From positions 1-13,669 of the forward strand of contig UROS01000051.1 in NCBI GenBank assembly GCA_900549445.1: a stretch of 13,669 nucleotides of DNA, in the 5' to 3' direction. This DNA comes from an uncultured Porphyromonadaceae bacterium (GTDB lineage: Bacteria; Bacteroidota; Bacteroidia; Bacteroidales; Muribaculaceae). The translations under genes and the position numbers were made by a program. Numbering within the stretch: position 1 is the stretch's first letter; each line of letters opens with the position of its first letter. Below, in pieces: positions 1-7,657 of the stretch. The notes beneath the pieces were generated by a model. It was given only the letters and a program-made list of their open reading frames with translations. It ran no database searches and was not told the DNA's origin.

Positions 1-867
1 GTCCTCGAGCGCCTTGAGATATTCCATTTCGCCGTCGGTGTCGTCGGAATAATCTTTTTGGCGCGGACGGGTAGGAACGAGCAGCTTGTTAAGATCGAGG
101 TTGAGCGCGAGGTTGTGATAGTCGGCGAGGGGGAACGTAAACGACGTGCCCAATCGCAGGTTGGTTGGCAGAAACGCCGGATTGTCGCCGTTGTTGTACG
201 AAACTTTAGTACCGATGTTAGAGATATTCCAGCCCCACGACCACTGGCATTCGTTGCGGCCGATAATGGGATAGGTGGTGTAATAGCCGGATATGTCGGC
301 GGAGAAGGCTGAGGCTCCCGACTGCTGGTCTCCTGCGTAAGAATCGGAAAATCCGAGGTCGGAGTAGATGTAACGGAACACTACGCCCATCGAGAATTTT
401 TCCGACAGTTTTCGGCTGTAGCCGACGTCGAACGACATTTCGTAGGGGTTGAGGCTCTGACCGGCAACGCCGCCGTTGTCGTATGAGTTTACTTCTCCCA
501 GAGAGAAGTAGCGCAGCGATGCCGAGATGGCCTGATTGTCTTCGCTGCCGAGCTTCCAGTAGCCCGAAACGTCGGCCAGAAAAATGTCGTTGACGAGTTT
601 GCGGAGCCAGGGGGTATAGTTGATTGATACTGCACCTTTGCTGTAGGCGAAAGCATATTTCGAGGGATTCCAGAATTGCGAGTTGGCGTCGGGCTCAGTA
701 GCAGCGCCGAGATCTCCCATCGATGCTCCGCGGGCGTCCGGGGCGATGCCGAGCGAGTTGACACCAGTCTGAATCGGGTTGAAATCGTCCTTGTTTTGTG
801 CGGCGGTCGAGGTAGCAAACGCAAAGACCGCAACCAATGCCGCTATTTTGATTAAACTTTTGCTCAT
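1..867 (-). CDS. porV: PorV, type IX secretion outer-membrane protein (3' end missing)
   Basis: The frame is open from an ATG at 867 to the left edge (289 codons, no stop), so the C-terminal part lies outside the window. PorV is a beta-barrel outer-membrane protein of the Bacteroidetes type IX secretion system. In that family it binds the C-terminal sorting domain of cargo leaving the SprA translocon and passes it to the PorU attachment complex. Residues 1-23 form a signal peptide ending in a Ser-Thr-Ala-Ala stretch. The family signature follows: IAPDARGASMGDLGAAT (41-57), FWNPSKYAFAYS (65-76), YTPWLRKLVNDI (84-95) and SLRYFSLGE (117-125), then alternating aromatic strands typical of a barrel. 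PorV homologues are near 390 residues, so roughly a quarter is absent. It is divergent from the CotH-family cargo gene, with 170 nt between the start codons. No clear promoter was found for it; TAATTTCG on the - strand at 944-951 is a weak candidate. Recognition is by motif memory, not by a search. Confidence 0.9.
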   Translation of the reverse strand, partial: MSKSLIKIAALVAVFAFATSTAAQNKDDFNPIQTGVNSLGIAPDARGASMGDLGAATEPDANSQFWNPSKYAFAYSKGAVSINYTPWLRKLVNDIFLADVSGYWKLGSEDNQAISASLRYFSLGEVNSYDNGGVAGQSLNPYEMSFDVGYSRKLSEKFSMGVVFRYIYSDLGFSDSYAGDQQSGASAFSADISGYYTTYPIIGRNECQWSWGWNISNIGTKVSYNNGDNPAFLPTNLRLGTSFTFPLADYHNLALNLDLNKLLVPTRPRQKDYSDDTDGEMEYLKALED

Positions 868-984
868 CGGAAGATTTGTGAATGAATTCGGTTTTTATGA
901 TAAGACTTCTAATTAATAACTAAAAATATGCCTTTTTATTGTACGAAATTACGTGATTAACACCTGCAAAAATCATGAGGAATA

Positions 985-1017
985 TTTACGTTTTTAATAA
1001 TTTTATGCTTAAATTTG
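985..1017 (+). promoter_or_regulatory. Bacteroidetes-type promoter of the CotH-family gene
   Basis: TAAATTTG at 1010-1017 matches the Bacteroidetes -7 consensus TAnnTTTG fully. TTTA at 985-988, 21 nt upstream, is a 3-of-4 match to the -33 box TTTG. Transcription would begin near 1024. That supports translation from the ATG at 1038 and rules out the in-frame ATG at 975, which lies upstream of the promoter. Confidence 0.55.
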
Positions 1018-1037
1018 CAAACAAACCCTTAAACAAC

Positions 1038-2999
1038 ATGAAAACCCAGTTCATCCTTCTATCTCTTGCCATTTCGTCGGCAGTTGCTTTTGCCGACGAG
1101 AGTCCTTTACCACAACTTACAAATCTGCCGACCGTTTATCTCAACGCTCCCGATGTGAATCTCGGTCAGAAGGAGGTTTACGCTCCCGGTACGGTGACGG
1201 TTGTAAGTTCCGATGCCTCACAGGTGATGACCGACGTAGCAATCAATCTGCGCGGTCGCGGCAATTCTACCATGACGCTCGACAAAAAGCCGATGCGCAT
1301 GAAACTCGACAAGAAAGCCAATTTCCTGAACCTGCCCGCTAAGGCAAAGAACTGGGTTCTTTTGGCTAATCACGTTGACAAAAGCCTTATTCGCAATGCA
1401 ATGGCTTTTGAAATGGGCAAATTCATGGGTTTTGCATACACCCCTCCAATCCAGTTTGTCGACGTGGTTCTCAACGGAGAATATGTCGGCAATTATATGG
1501 TCACTGACCAGATTGAGGTCAATAAGAACCGTGTGAACGTCGTGGAGCAGGATAGCGCAAGTATCTCAACCGGAAATCTGACCGGTGGCTATTTGCTTGA
1601 GATAGACGGATTTGCCGGTCAGGAGCCATATCATTTCTTTACAACTAAGAAAAATATGCCTGTAACCATCAAGAATCCCAAAGATGACGAGAATACGGCA
1701 GATCAGCGGGAAGAGATGAAGAGATATATCAGCGGTTATTTCGACGAAATAGAAGATATCCTTTATAGCGCCGATTTCAAAGACCCTGAAAAAGGTTGGC
1801 GCAGCCGCATTGACGAAAAGTCGCTGGTAGACTGGTATATCGTCTGTGAGTATACTGGTAATAACGATGCTTTTTGGAGTATCAATGTTTACAAGCACCG
1901 TGATGATCCGCTTATTTATTTCGGACCAATATGGGACTTCGACCAAGCGTTCGGCAATACGTGGGCAACCGGTCAGGATCAGATACTTGGCGAAGGCACA
2001 AATCTGTCATGTTTCCCCTGGATGGCTCGTCTGCAGGAAGATGACGGCTTCAAGAAAGCCGTCGGCAGAAGGTATAAGGAACTTTATGATGACGGCATAC
2101 TTGATTACTTGCTTGACAGATGGGCTTACTATTCGGAATTGCTTACGGAGCCGGCGGCGATGAATTTCAAAAAATGGGATGTGCTCACTAAGCAAATCTT
2201 CACTTGTAAAGACTTATTTCCCACATATCCCGAGCACTTGAATTCTGTCAGAGAATTCATTGTCCACCGTACGGAGGTTCTTTACAGACATTTCACTGGC
2301 GAGGAAGTTCCGGTAGAATATTCAGTCGATTTCAAGTCGGATATGCCATATTCCATTAAAAATATCACTACCGGGAAATACGTACAAGCGGTATATGAGA
2401 ATTCTCAATATACAGTCAGACTTGTAGATGACTCGACTCAGGCTACGGAATTCCTGTTTGAGCCGGCTGAGCATGAAAATGGATTCAGAATAATGTTCCT
2501 GGCTGGAACGATGGCCCGGAGTAGCGGATATAGGTATATCACAACAGAAAATGCAAAAGGTCAGGCAAGATTGGACGCTACGGATGACATTAGTGACCCG
2601 CGAACGGAATTTGCTTTCGAAAAATCAGGCAAAGACTTTAAAATCTGTAATCTTGGATTTGATGAGCGGCGTTATGTCGGGATACCCTCCTGGGACGACA
2701 GCAATACTTTCCTGCTTTTGCTTGACAACGGTCATAATCTCGCCAAAGCCAACTGGTCATTAACAGCCCTTCGCGAAGACGGGGGAGATACTACCGAGGC
2801 GCAGGTAATTTTCAGCGACGAATCGGCACTCACGTTTGACGGTATGAATGTGGCTGGAGCAGACGGAATCCGCATCCTGAATACAGCGGGTGTGACAGTC
2901 GTTGCCGGCGACGGCCGAGTTTCTGTAACCGCTCTTCCTGCGGGTATTTACATTGCCACTGCTCCCGGAGCAAAGGCTCTTAAATTCTGTAAACAGTAA
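1038..2999 (+). CDS. Secreted CotH-kinase-family protein with a T9SS sorting domain
   Basis: This 653-residue protein has a signal peptide (1-19, hydrophobic core FILLSLAISSAVAFA). Next is a CotH domain at about 30-420, with RGRGNST at 72-78, a KNWVLLAN segment (104-111), GEYVGNYMVTDQ (147-158), GGYLLEIDG (183-191), NNDAF (275-279) and WDFDQAFGN (299-307). CotH proteins have an atypical protein-kinase fold; Asp277, Asp300 and Asp302 are my candidate metal-binding or catalytic residues. Residues about 436-577 resemble a beta-trefoil (PYSIKNITTGKYVQ at 437-450), perhaps a sugar-binding module. The tail, about 588-653 with RILNTAG and VSVTALPAGIYIA, looks like a type A T9SS C-terminal sorting domain, which predicts export and cell-surface attachment. 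The divergent porV neighbour fits this. The start at 1038 was chosen over the ATG at 975 because of the signal peptide and promoter position. Substrate is unknown. CotH assignment is firm; kinase activity is inferred. Confidence 0.88.
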   Translation: MKTQFILLSLAISSAVAFADESPLPQLTNLPTVYLNAPDVNLGQKEVYAPGTVTVVSSDASQVMTDVAINLRGRGNSTMTLDKKPMRMKLDKKANFLNLPAKAKNWVLLANHVDKSLIRNAMAFEMGKFMGFAYTPPIQFVDVVLNGEYVGNYMVTDQIEVNKNRVNVVEQDSASISTGNLTGGYLLEIDGFAGQEPYHFFTTKKNMPVTIKNPKDDENTADQREEMKRYISGYFDEIEDILYSADFKDPEKGWRSRIDEKSLVDWYIVCEYTGNNDAFWSINVYKHRDDPLIYFGPIWDFDQAFGNTWATGQDQILGEGTNLSCFPWMARLQEDDGFKKAVGRRYKELYDDGILDYLLDRWAYYSELLTEPAAMNFKKWDVLTKQIFTCKDLFPTYPEHLNSVREFIVHRTEVLYRHFTGEEVPVEYSVDFKSDMPYSIKNITTGKYVQAVYENSQYTVRLVDDSTQATEFLFEPAEHENGFRIMFLAGTMARSSGYRYITTENAKGQARLDATDDISDPRTEFAFEKSGKDFKICNLGFDERRYVGIPSWDDSNTFLLLLDNGHNLAKANWSLTALREDGGDTTEAQVIFSDESALTFDGMNVAGADGIRILNTAGVTVVAGDGRVSVTALPAGIYIATAPGAKALKFCKQ

Positions 3000-3022
3000 C
3001 TTTTAAGGCTGAATAAGCGAAT

Positions 3023-3060
3023 AAAATCCCGGCTCACACTGCCATATGAGCCGGGATTTT
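3023..3060 (+). terminator. Strong hairpin terminator after the CotH-family gene
   Basis: The arms AAAATCCCGGCTCA (3023-3036) and TGAGCCGGGATTTT (3047-3060) are a perfect 14-bp inverted repeat around a 10-nt loop. The hairpin starts 23 nt after the TAA at 2997-2999 and ends in a short T run, as expected of a factor-independent terminator. The A-rich left arm would give a T run on the other strand too, but no gene approaches from that side. Confidence 0.88.
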
Positions 3061-3063
3061 GCG

Positions 3064-3071
3064 TACCTTTG
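3064..3071 (+). promoter_or_regulatory. -7 promoter box of the MATE gene
   Basis: TACCTTTG matches TAnnTTTG exactly and is followed by C, as is common in Bacteroidetes. No TTTG lies 19-21 nt upstream, because that stretch is the loop and arm of the preceding terminator. Transcription would start near 3078, leaving a short leader before the ATG at 3096. The box begins only 3 nt after the terminator hairpin. Confidence 0.6.
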
Positions 3072-3095
3072 CATCCGGAATCAATCCGCTGTGCA

Positions 3096-4460
3096 ATGGA
3101 AAATGACAACAGAAAGAAACTCGAGGAACTGGCGTCGGAACCGGTGGGAAAGCTGCTGTGGCGCTACAGTCTGCCGGCCGTGGTGGGTATGCTCGTCAAT
3201 TCGCTTTATAATGTCATTGACCGTATATTCATTGGTCAGGGGGTAGGTGCTGACGCCATTACGGGTCTTGCCATAACCTTTCCGGTGATGAACCTCGCCG
3301 CGGCTCTCGGTGTGCTGGTCGGCGCGGGCGCCTCGGCACGTATTTCCATTATGCTTGGCGCACGCGATCACCGCGGTGCGGAACTCGTGCTCGGCAACTC
3401 GCTGACGCTGATTCTGCTCATCGGTGCCATCTACGTGAGCTTTTTCGGACTGTTTCTCGACGACATCCTCATAGCTTTCGGAGCGAGTCCGACATCGCTA
3501 CCTTATGCCCACGATTTCATGATATACCTGCTGCCCGGACTGCTGGTGATGAACATCTCGTTCAGCTTCAACAATATAATGCGTGCATCGGGCTATCCGG
3601 TCAGGGCGATGGTGACGATGTTCATAGGAGCCGGTTGCAATATCATCCTTGCCCCGATATTCATTTTCGTGCTCGGATGGGGGATAAAGGGCGCTGCTAT
3701 AGCTACTGACATCTCAATGACCATTTCGATGCTTTTTGTGCTTAGTCATTTCTTCTCGCAGGGCAGCACGTTGCGTTTCACAAGGGGTATCTACCGTCTA
3801 AGGTGGAAAATAATACTGGGTATTGTCGGAATTGGTGCGGCTCCGTCGCTCATAAACTTCGCTTCATGCTTTATCAACGTTATAATCAACCGCTCGCTTT
3901 TCCACTACGGTGGTGACATTGCAATAGGCGCATCCGGCATTTTCAATACCTACGCCTCGCTTATGTGCATGATTGTGGTTGGTATCTGTCAGGGCATGCA
4001 GCCGATTATCGGCTATAATTACGGTGCGGGGCAGCTCCACCGTCTTAAGCGTGCCTACTGGCTCGCTGTGGGTGTCAGCACCGCCATCACCACTTTCGGT
4101 TCGGTGTTCGCACTGACTTGTCCCGAACTCATAGCGCGCGCATTTACGGTAGATCAGCAACTGATAGCCACTACGGTCGAGGCTCTGAGTCTGGTAATGC
4201 TCGTGTTTTCGGTGGTCGGATTCCAGATTGTTTCCACCACTTTCTTCCAGTCGATAGGTCAGGCCGGAAAATCGATATTCCTGTCGCTTACACGTCAGGT
4301 GATTTTCCTGATTCCTTTGCTCCTGATTTTACCTCGCTATCTTGGGTTGAAAGGGGTATGGTTGTCGTTCCCGTCGAGCGACATTATAGCCACGCTCGTC
4401 ACCGCCGGTCTGATGATATGGCAGTTCCGTCACCTCAACGCCTCGCATACGCTCGAGTAA
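3096..4460 (+). CDS. MATE family efflux transporter
   Basis: This 454-residue inner-membrane protein is about the normal length for MATE transporters, which export cationic drugs, dyes or metabolites in exchange for Na+ or H+. The sequence is a run of about 12 hydrophobic segments in two halves. Characteristic motifs are GKLLWRYSLPAVVGML near 18-32, NSLYNVIDRIFIGQGVG (35-51), the second-half signature QGMQPIIGYNYGAGQ (299-313) and GLKGVWLSFPSSDIIA (417-432). It most resembles the NorM/MepA-like branch, but the substrate cannot be read from sequence. The ATG at 3096 was chosen because the longer frame begins with a TTG at 3069 that lies inside the -7 promoter box. The gene has its own promoter and ends 8 nt from the stop of the convergent ClC gene, with no hairpin between them, so the two transcripts probably overlap at their 3' ends. 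Confidence 0.93.
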   Translation: MENDNRKKLEELASEPVGKLLWRYSLPAVVGMLVNSLYNVIDRIFIGQGVGADAITGLAITFPVMNLAAALGVLVGAGASARISIMLGARDHRGAELVLGNSLTLILLIGAIYVSFFGLFLDDILIAFGASPTSLPYAHDFMIYLLPGLLVMNISFSFNNIMRASGYPVRAMVTMFIGAGCNIILAPIFIFVLGWGIKGAAIATDISMTISMLFVLSHFFSQGSTLRFTRGIYRLRWKIILGIVGIGAAPSLINFASCFINVIINRSLFHYGGDIAIGASGIFNTYASLMCMIVVGICQGMQPIIGYNYGAGQLHRLKRAYWLAVGVSTAITTFGSVFALTCPELIARAFTVDQQLIATTVEALSLVMLVFSVVGFQIVSTTFFQSIGQAGKSIFLSLTRQVIFLIPLLLILPRYLGLKGVWLSFPSSDIIATLVTAGLMIWQFRHLNASHTLE

Positions 4461-4468
4461 ACGGATTG

Positions 4469-6271
4469 TCAGTCTTCGCTGTAGTGGCGGAGCACTCTGC
4501 GGTAGGAGTTGAAAATCTTCGATTTGGACACGAACCCAACGTATTTGCCGTCCTGAACCACCGGGAGGTTCCACGCTCCGGTGTTGTCGAACGCTTTCAT
4601 TACCTTTTCCATAGAATCGGTGACATCGACCCGCGCCGGCGGTATGCTCATGAATTCGTTTACAAACATGCGTTTGTAAAGATCCGGGCGGAACATGATG
4701 TTTCGGATTTCGTCGAGAAGCACAACTCCGAGCAGTTCCCCATTGTCGTTGACAACGGGAAACAGATTGCGGGTAGAGCGCGAAATTGCCTTCACCATTT
4801 CTTTTAAATTCATCTCCGGGCGGACGGTGACGAAATCGGTCTCGATCACGCTGTCGACCTTAAGGAGAGTGAGCACTGCCTTGTCCTTGTGATGGGTAAG
4901 CAGTTCGCCTCGCCTCGCCAGACGCATGGTATATATGCTGTAAGGCTCAAAAATCTTAATGGTACCGTATGAGATCGTCGACACTATGAGCAACGGCAGG
5001 AAGAGGTCGTAGCCTCCGGTGAGTTCCGCGGTCAGGAAGATGCCCATGAGCGGCGCGTGCATTACTCCGCTCATCACGCCTGCCATCCCCATAAGAGCAA
5101 AATTTTTAGTGGAAAGATCAAGGTCGAAGAGATTGTTGAGAAGGAAAGCGAAAAAGAATCCCGACATGCACCCTACGTAGAGCGAAGGGGCGAAAGTTCC
5201 TCCGCATCCTCCGGCTCCGTTGGTGGCGGAGGTGGCGAAGCACTTTGTCAGGATGATGGCGCCGATGAAAATAAGTATGGACCACACGTTGTTGCGGTCG
5301 CTGTAGAAAATGGAGTTGTTCACGATCGACTCCGTGTTGCCGCTGAGCAGTTCGGTTATGGCGGTGTAGCCCTCGCCGTAAAGAGGCGGAAAGAGGAAGA
5401 TGAGTACCGCGAGAATCGAGCCGCCGACAGCGATTTTTATCCACATTGAATTAAAGCGCCCGAAGAAATTTTCCATCATGTTGACCACGCGGGTGAAGTA
5501 CAGCGAGACGAATCCGAGGAAAATGCCCAGCAGAATCACGAACGGAATTCTTGCGGTTACGAACGGCTCGCTTTGTATGAAGAAGAACTCCACGTTGTAG
5601 CCGGTGAAAACGTATGCCATAGTGGCCGCCGTAATCGAGGCGATCAGAAGTGGCATTACCGACACGCTCGTAAGGTCAATCATCAGCACTTCGAGGGTGA
5701 AAAGCATCCCTGCGATCGGAGCTTTGAATATTCCCGCAATACCGGCCGCCGCGCCGCAGCCGACCATAATCATGAGGATGCGGGGTGACATCCTGAAGAG
5801 CGAGCCGAGATTCGACCCGATGGCGGCGCCTGTATATACGATAGGCCCCTCCGCACCCACCGATCCTCCGAAACCTATGGTCATGGAGCTGGCAATGACC
5901 GAGGTGTAGATATTGTGCTTCTTTAGCCGCGACTTGTTTTGCGAGATGGCATAAAGCACTCGGGTTACGCCGTGGGAAATGTTGTCGCGCACCACGAAGC
6001 GCACGTAAATAGCGGTAAGGAGTATTCCTATCACCGGGTACAGAAGATAAAGGTAGTTGCCTCCGGTGATTGACATGTGGGCTGTAAGAGCGCTTGAGAT
6101 ATAGTGGATGAGCGACTTGAGCACGAGTGCGGCAAATCCGCAGAAAATTCCCACAATGAGAGCGAGAATAATCACAAAGGTTTTCTCTTTGACATGCTTT
6201 TCGCGCCAAAGCAGCATGGCAAGGAAAAAACTGTGGGCGCTGTGAATAGCCTTTATCGCGAATTGTTTCAT
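4469..6271 (-). CDS. ClC-family chloride channel/transporter with C-terminal CBS pair
   Basis: This 600-residue inner-membrane protein moves chloride or similar anions. The ClC core spans about 30-450. The selectivity loops are present: SHGVTRV (99-105) in place of the usual GSGIPE, GGSVGAEGPIVY (135-146) with gating glutamate Glu141, and GGCGGTFAPSLYVG (354-367). Tyr444 or Tyr447 in EPYSIY could be the inner-gate tyrosine. At the position of the E. coli proton glutamate E203 (segment APIAGMLFTLEVL, 184-196) the residue is Val195, as in vertebrate ClC channels. Residues about 473-530 and 535-592 form two CBS domains, usually an adenine-nucleotide sensor. It is the last gene of the putative six-gene operon, starting 15 nt after the sugar transferase. 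No terminator lies beyond its stop, which faces the MATE stop. Family assignment is firm; channel versus exchanger mode is open. Confidence 0.94.
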   Translation of the reverse strand: MKQFAIKAIHSAHSFFLAMLLWREKHVKEKTFVIILALIVGIFCGFAALVLKSLIHYISSALTAHMSITGGNYLYLLYPVIGILLTAIYVRFVVRDNISHGVTRVLYAISQNKSRLKKHNIYTSVIASSMTIGFGGSVGAEGPIVYTGAAIGSNLGSLFRMSPRILMIMVGCGAAAGIAGIFKAPIAGMLFTLEVLMIDLTSVSVMPLLIASITAATMAYVFTGYNVEFFFIQSEPFVTARIPFVILLGIFLGFVSLYFTRVVNMMENFFGRFNSMWIKIAVGGSILAVLIFLFPPLYGEGYTAITELLSGNTESIVNNSIFYSDRNNVWSILIFIGAIILTKCFATSATNGAGGCGGTFAPSLYVGCMSGFFFAFLLNNLFDLDLSTKNFALMGMAGVMSGVMHAPLMGIFLTAELTGGYDLFLPLLIVSTISYGTIKIFEPYSIYTMRLARRGELLTHHKDKAVLTLLKVDSVIETDFVTVRPEMNLKEMVKAISRSTRNLFPVVNDNGELLGVVLLDEIRNIMFRPDLYKRMFVNEFMSIPPARVDVTDSMEKVMKAFDNTGAWNLPVVQDGKYVGFVSKSKIFNSYRRVLRHYSED

Positions 6272-6286
6272 AACAGATTGGAAGAA

Positions 6287-7657
6287 TTATATGCCTCTGC
6301 CCGTTACTACGGTATGAATGGTGTAAAATAATATCTTTAGGTCTGTGGCCACCGAGATATTGTTGAGGTAAGTAAGATCGTATTTCATGCGTTCGAGCAT
6401 CTGGCCGAGGTCGGAGGCATAGCCGTATTTCACCATTCCCCACGAGGTTATTCCGGGGCGTACCTGATGGATAATGGAGTATACGGGTGCCTGCTCCATT
6501 ATGAGGTTCACGAAGTAAGGCCGCTCGGGGCGCGGTCCCACCAGCGACATTTCTCCGCGCAGGACGTTCCAGAAATTCGGCAGTTCATCAAGGCGGTATT
6601 TGCGCATGAAGTGTCCCACACGGGTGATACGCGGGTCGTCTTTCGACGAGAGTTTGGGTTTGTCTTTTTCGGCATCGATGGTCATCGAGCGAAATTTCCA
6701 TATGCGGAATGGGCGGCGGAAGCGTCCGAGGCGTTCCTGTGAATAGAATACGGGCCCCGGCGAATCGAGCTTTACTGCGAGAGCTATCGCAGCCATGACG
6801 GGAGAGAGGATTATAAGAGCCATCGCCGAAATCAGAATGTCGGAGAATCGTTTCAGTGCATGGGTGGAGGGTGCCACATATGCCGATGAAAGATTTACGA
6901 GCGGTTCTCCGGCGATATTGTCGAAGCGGTTGAACGACATAAGCCAGGGAAAATCTGCCGGAGAAATTAAGAGCGGCAGACCGAGAGAGTACATGCTGTT
7001 TATAATACGTAGGGAATCATCCATGCTGTGGCCGGTTATAATTACCGCTTTGGCATCAGTTTCCTCCACGAGTCGGCGGATAGTTGCAGTGTCGGTCGAT
7101 TCGGTACAGCCGGTGATTTCATATCCCATGGGTTTACGCATGGAGCTGAGTTTGTCGGCAAGTAAGAAAGTGGAGCTTAGAGGCCCGACCATGACTGTAT
7201 TCATAGACCATTTGCGCGAATGGATAAGGTGTGCCATGTGGCTTGTTATGGCAACGCGCGGCAGGTATAGACATACAATGAGAATGATGAAGAAGATAGC
7301 CATGAGTTTGTAGTCGGTGGCCGGACTGTAGGAATCGTCGAGCAACGCTCCGAAAAACATCAATAACGAGGCTATGGCCGCCGAAAGCAGGGTGATGAGA
7401 AACTCCTCGGCGCGTGAACGGAAAATAGCGTTGACGTAATATCCGGTGAGGCTGTATACCAGCATCAGCAGCGGGGGCATGATGAGGAAGGTGGCGACGA
7501 TTCCTTCCGAACGGAGGAAACGGCTGAGGTTTCCGTAGACCCTCGGAATGTCGGCGAGGAAATAATATCTCGCAATCTCAAACGCCGCGATGGCGACTAC
7601 CGTGGAGATAAAGTCGGCGGCGATATATTTTATCCGTTGGTTGGTATTGCTGATCAA
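6287..7657 (-). CDS. Polyprenyl glycosylphosphotransferase (WcaJ-like sugar transferase)
   Basis: Enzymes of this family transfer a sugar 1-phosphate from a nucleotide sugar to undecaprenyl phosphate in the inner membrane, the first step of capsule, exopolysaccharide or O-antigen units. The 456-residue product has about four N-terminal membrane segments (roughly 8-32, 54-73, 86-105, 117-136) and a degenerate nucleotide-fold region (150-260). A re-entrant hydrophobic helix (275-297) precedes the catalytic domain with KFRSM (321-325), the Asp357-Glu358 dyad in RLDELPNFWNVL, VGPRPERPYF (373-382) and RPGITSWG (400-407). The start is a TTG at 7657, which overlaps the TGA of the Sua5 gene as TTGA. 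The only upstream ATG (7861) would overlap that gene by about 200 nt, and the next internal ATG would cut into the membrane region. The overlap suggests translational coupling. No other glycan genes lie nearby, so the donor sugar is unknown. Confidence 0.92.
   Translation of the reverse strand: MISNTNQRIKYIAADFISTVVAIAAFEIARYYFLADIPRVYGNLSRFLRSEGIVATFLIMPPLLMLVYSLTGYYVNAIFRSRAEEFLITLLSAAIASLLMFFGALLDDSYSPATDYKLMAIFFIILIVCLYLPRVAITSHMAHLIHSRKWSMNTVMVGPLSSTFLLADKLSSMRKPMGYEITGCTESTDTATIRRLVEETDAKAVIITGHSMDDSLRIINSMYSLGLPLLISPADFPWLMSFNRFDNIAGEPLVNLSSAYVAPSTHALKRFSDILISAMALIILSPVMAAIALAVKLDSPGPVFYSQERLGRFRRPFRIWKFRSMTIDAEKDKPKLSSKDDPRITRVGHFMRKYRLDELPNFWNVLRGEMSLVGPRPERPYFVNLIMEQAPVYSIIHQVRPGITSWGMVKYGYASDLGQMLERMKYDLTYLNNISVATDLKILFYTIHTVVTGRGI

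Noticed and set aside
944..951. TAATTTCG on the - strand as the porV promoter
   Set aside because: One mismatch in the -7 box and no TTTG at the right distance (the nearest is 15 nt away). Too weak to list as a feature.
975..1037. In-frame ATG at 975 as the start of the CotH-family protein
   Set aside because: It lies upstream of the -7 box at 1010-1017, and the extra 21 residues would bury the signal peptide. The ATG at 1038 gives a normal signal peptide.
3069..3095. TTG at 3069 as the start of the MATE transporter
   Set aside because: The codon falls inside the -7 promoter box. The ATG at 3096 gives the usual MATE N-terminus.
4118..4807. Open frame on the + strand across the MATE and ClC 3' ends
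   Set aside because: It overlaps two clear genes in other frames, has no recognisable domain and no promoter. It is a shadow of their codon use.
5118..5444. Second - strand open frame within the ClC gene
   Set aside because: Its Arg/His-rich translation is typical of an out-of-frame reading of a GC-rich membrane-protein gene.
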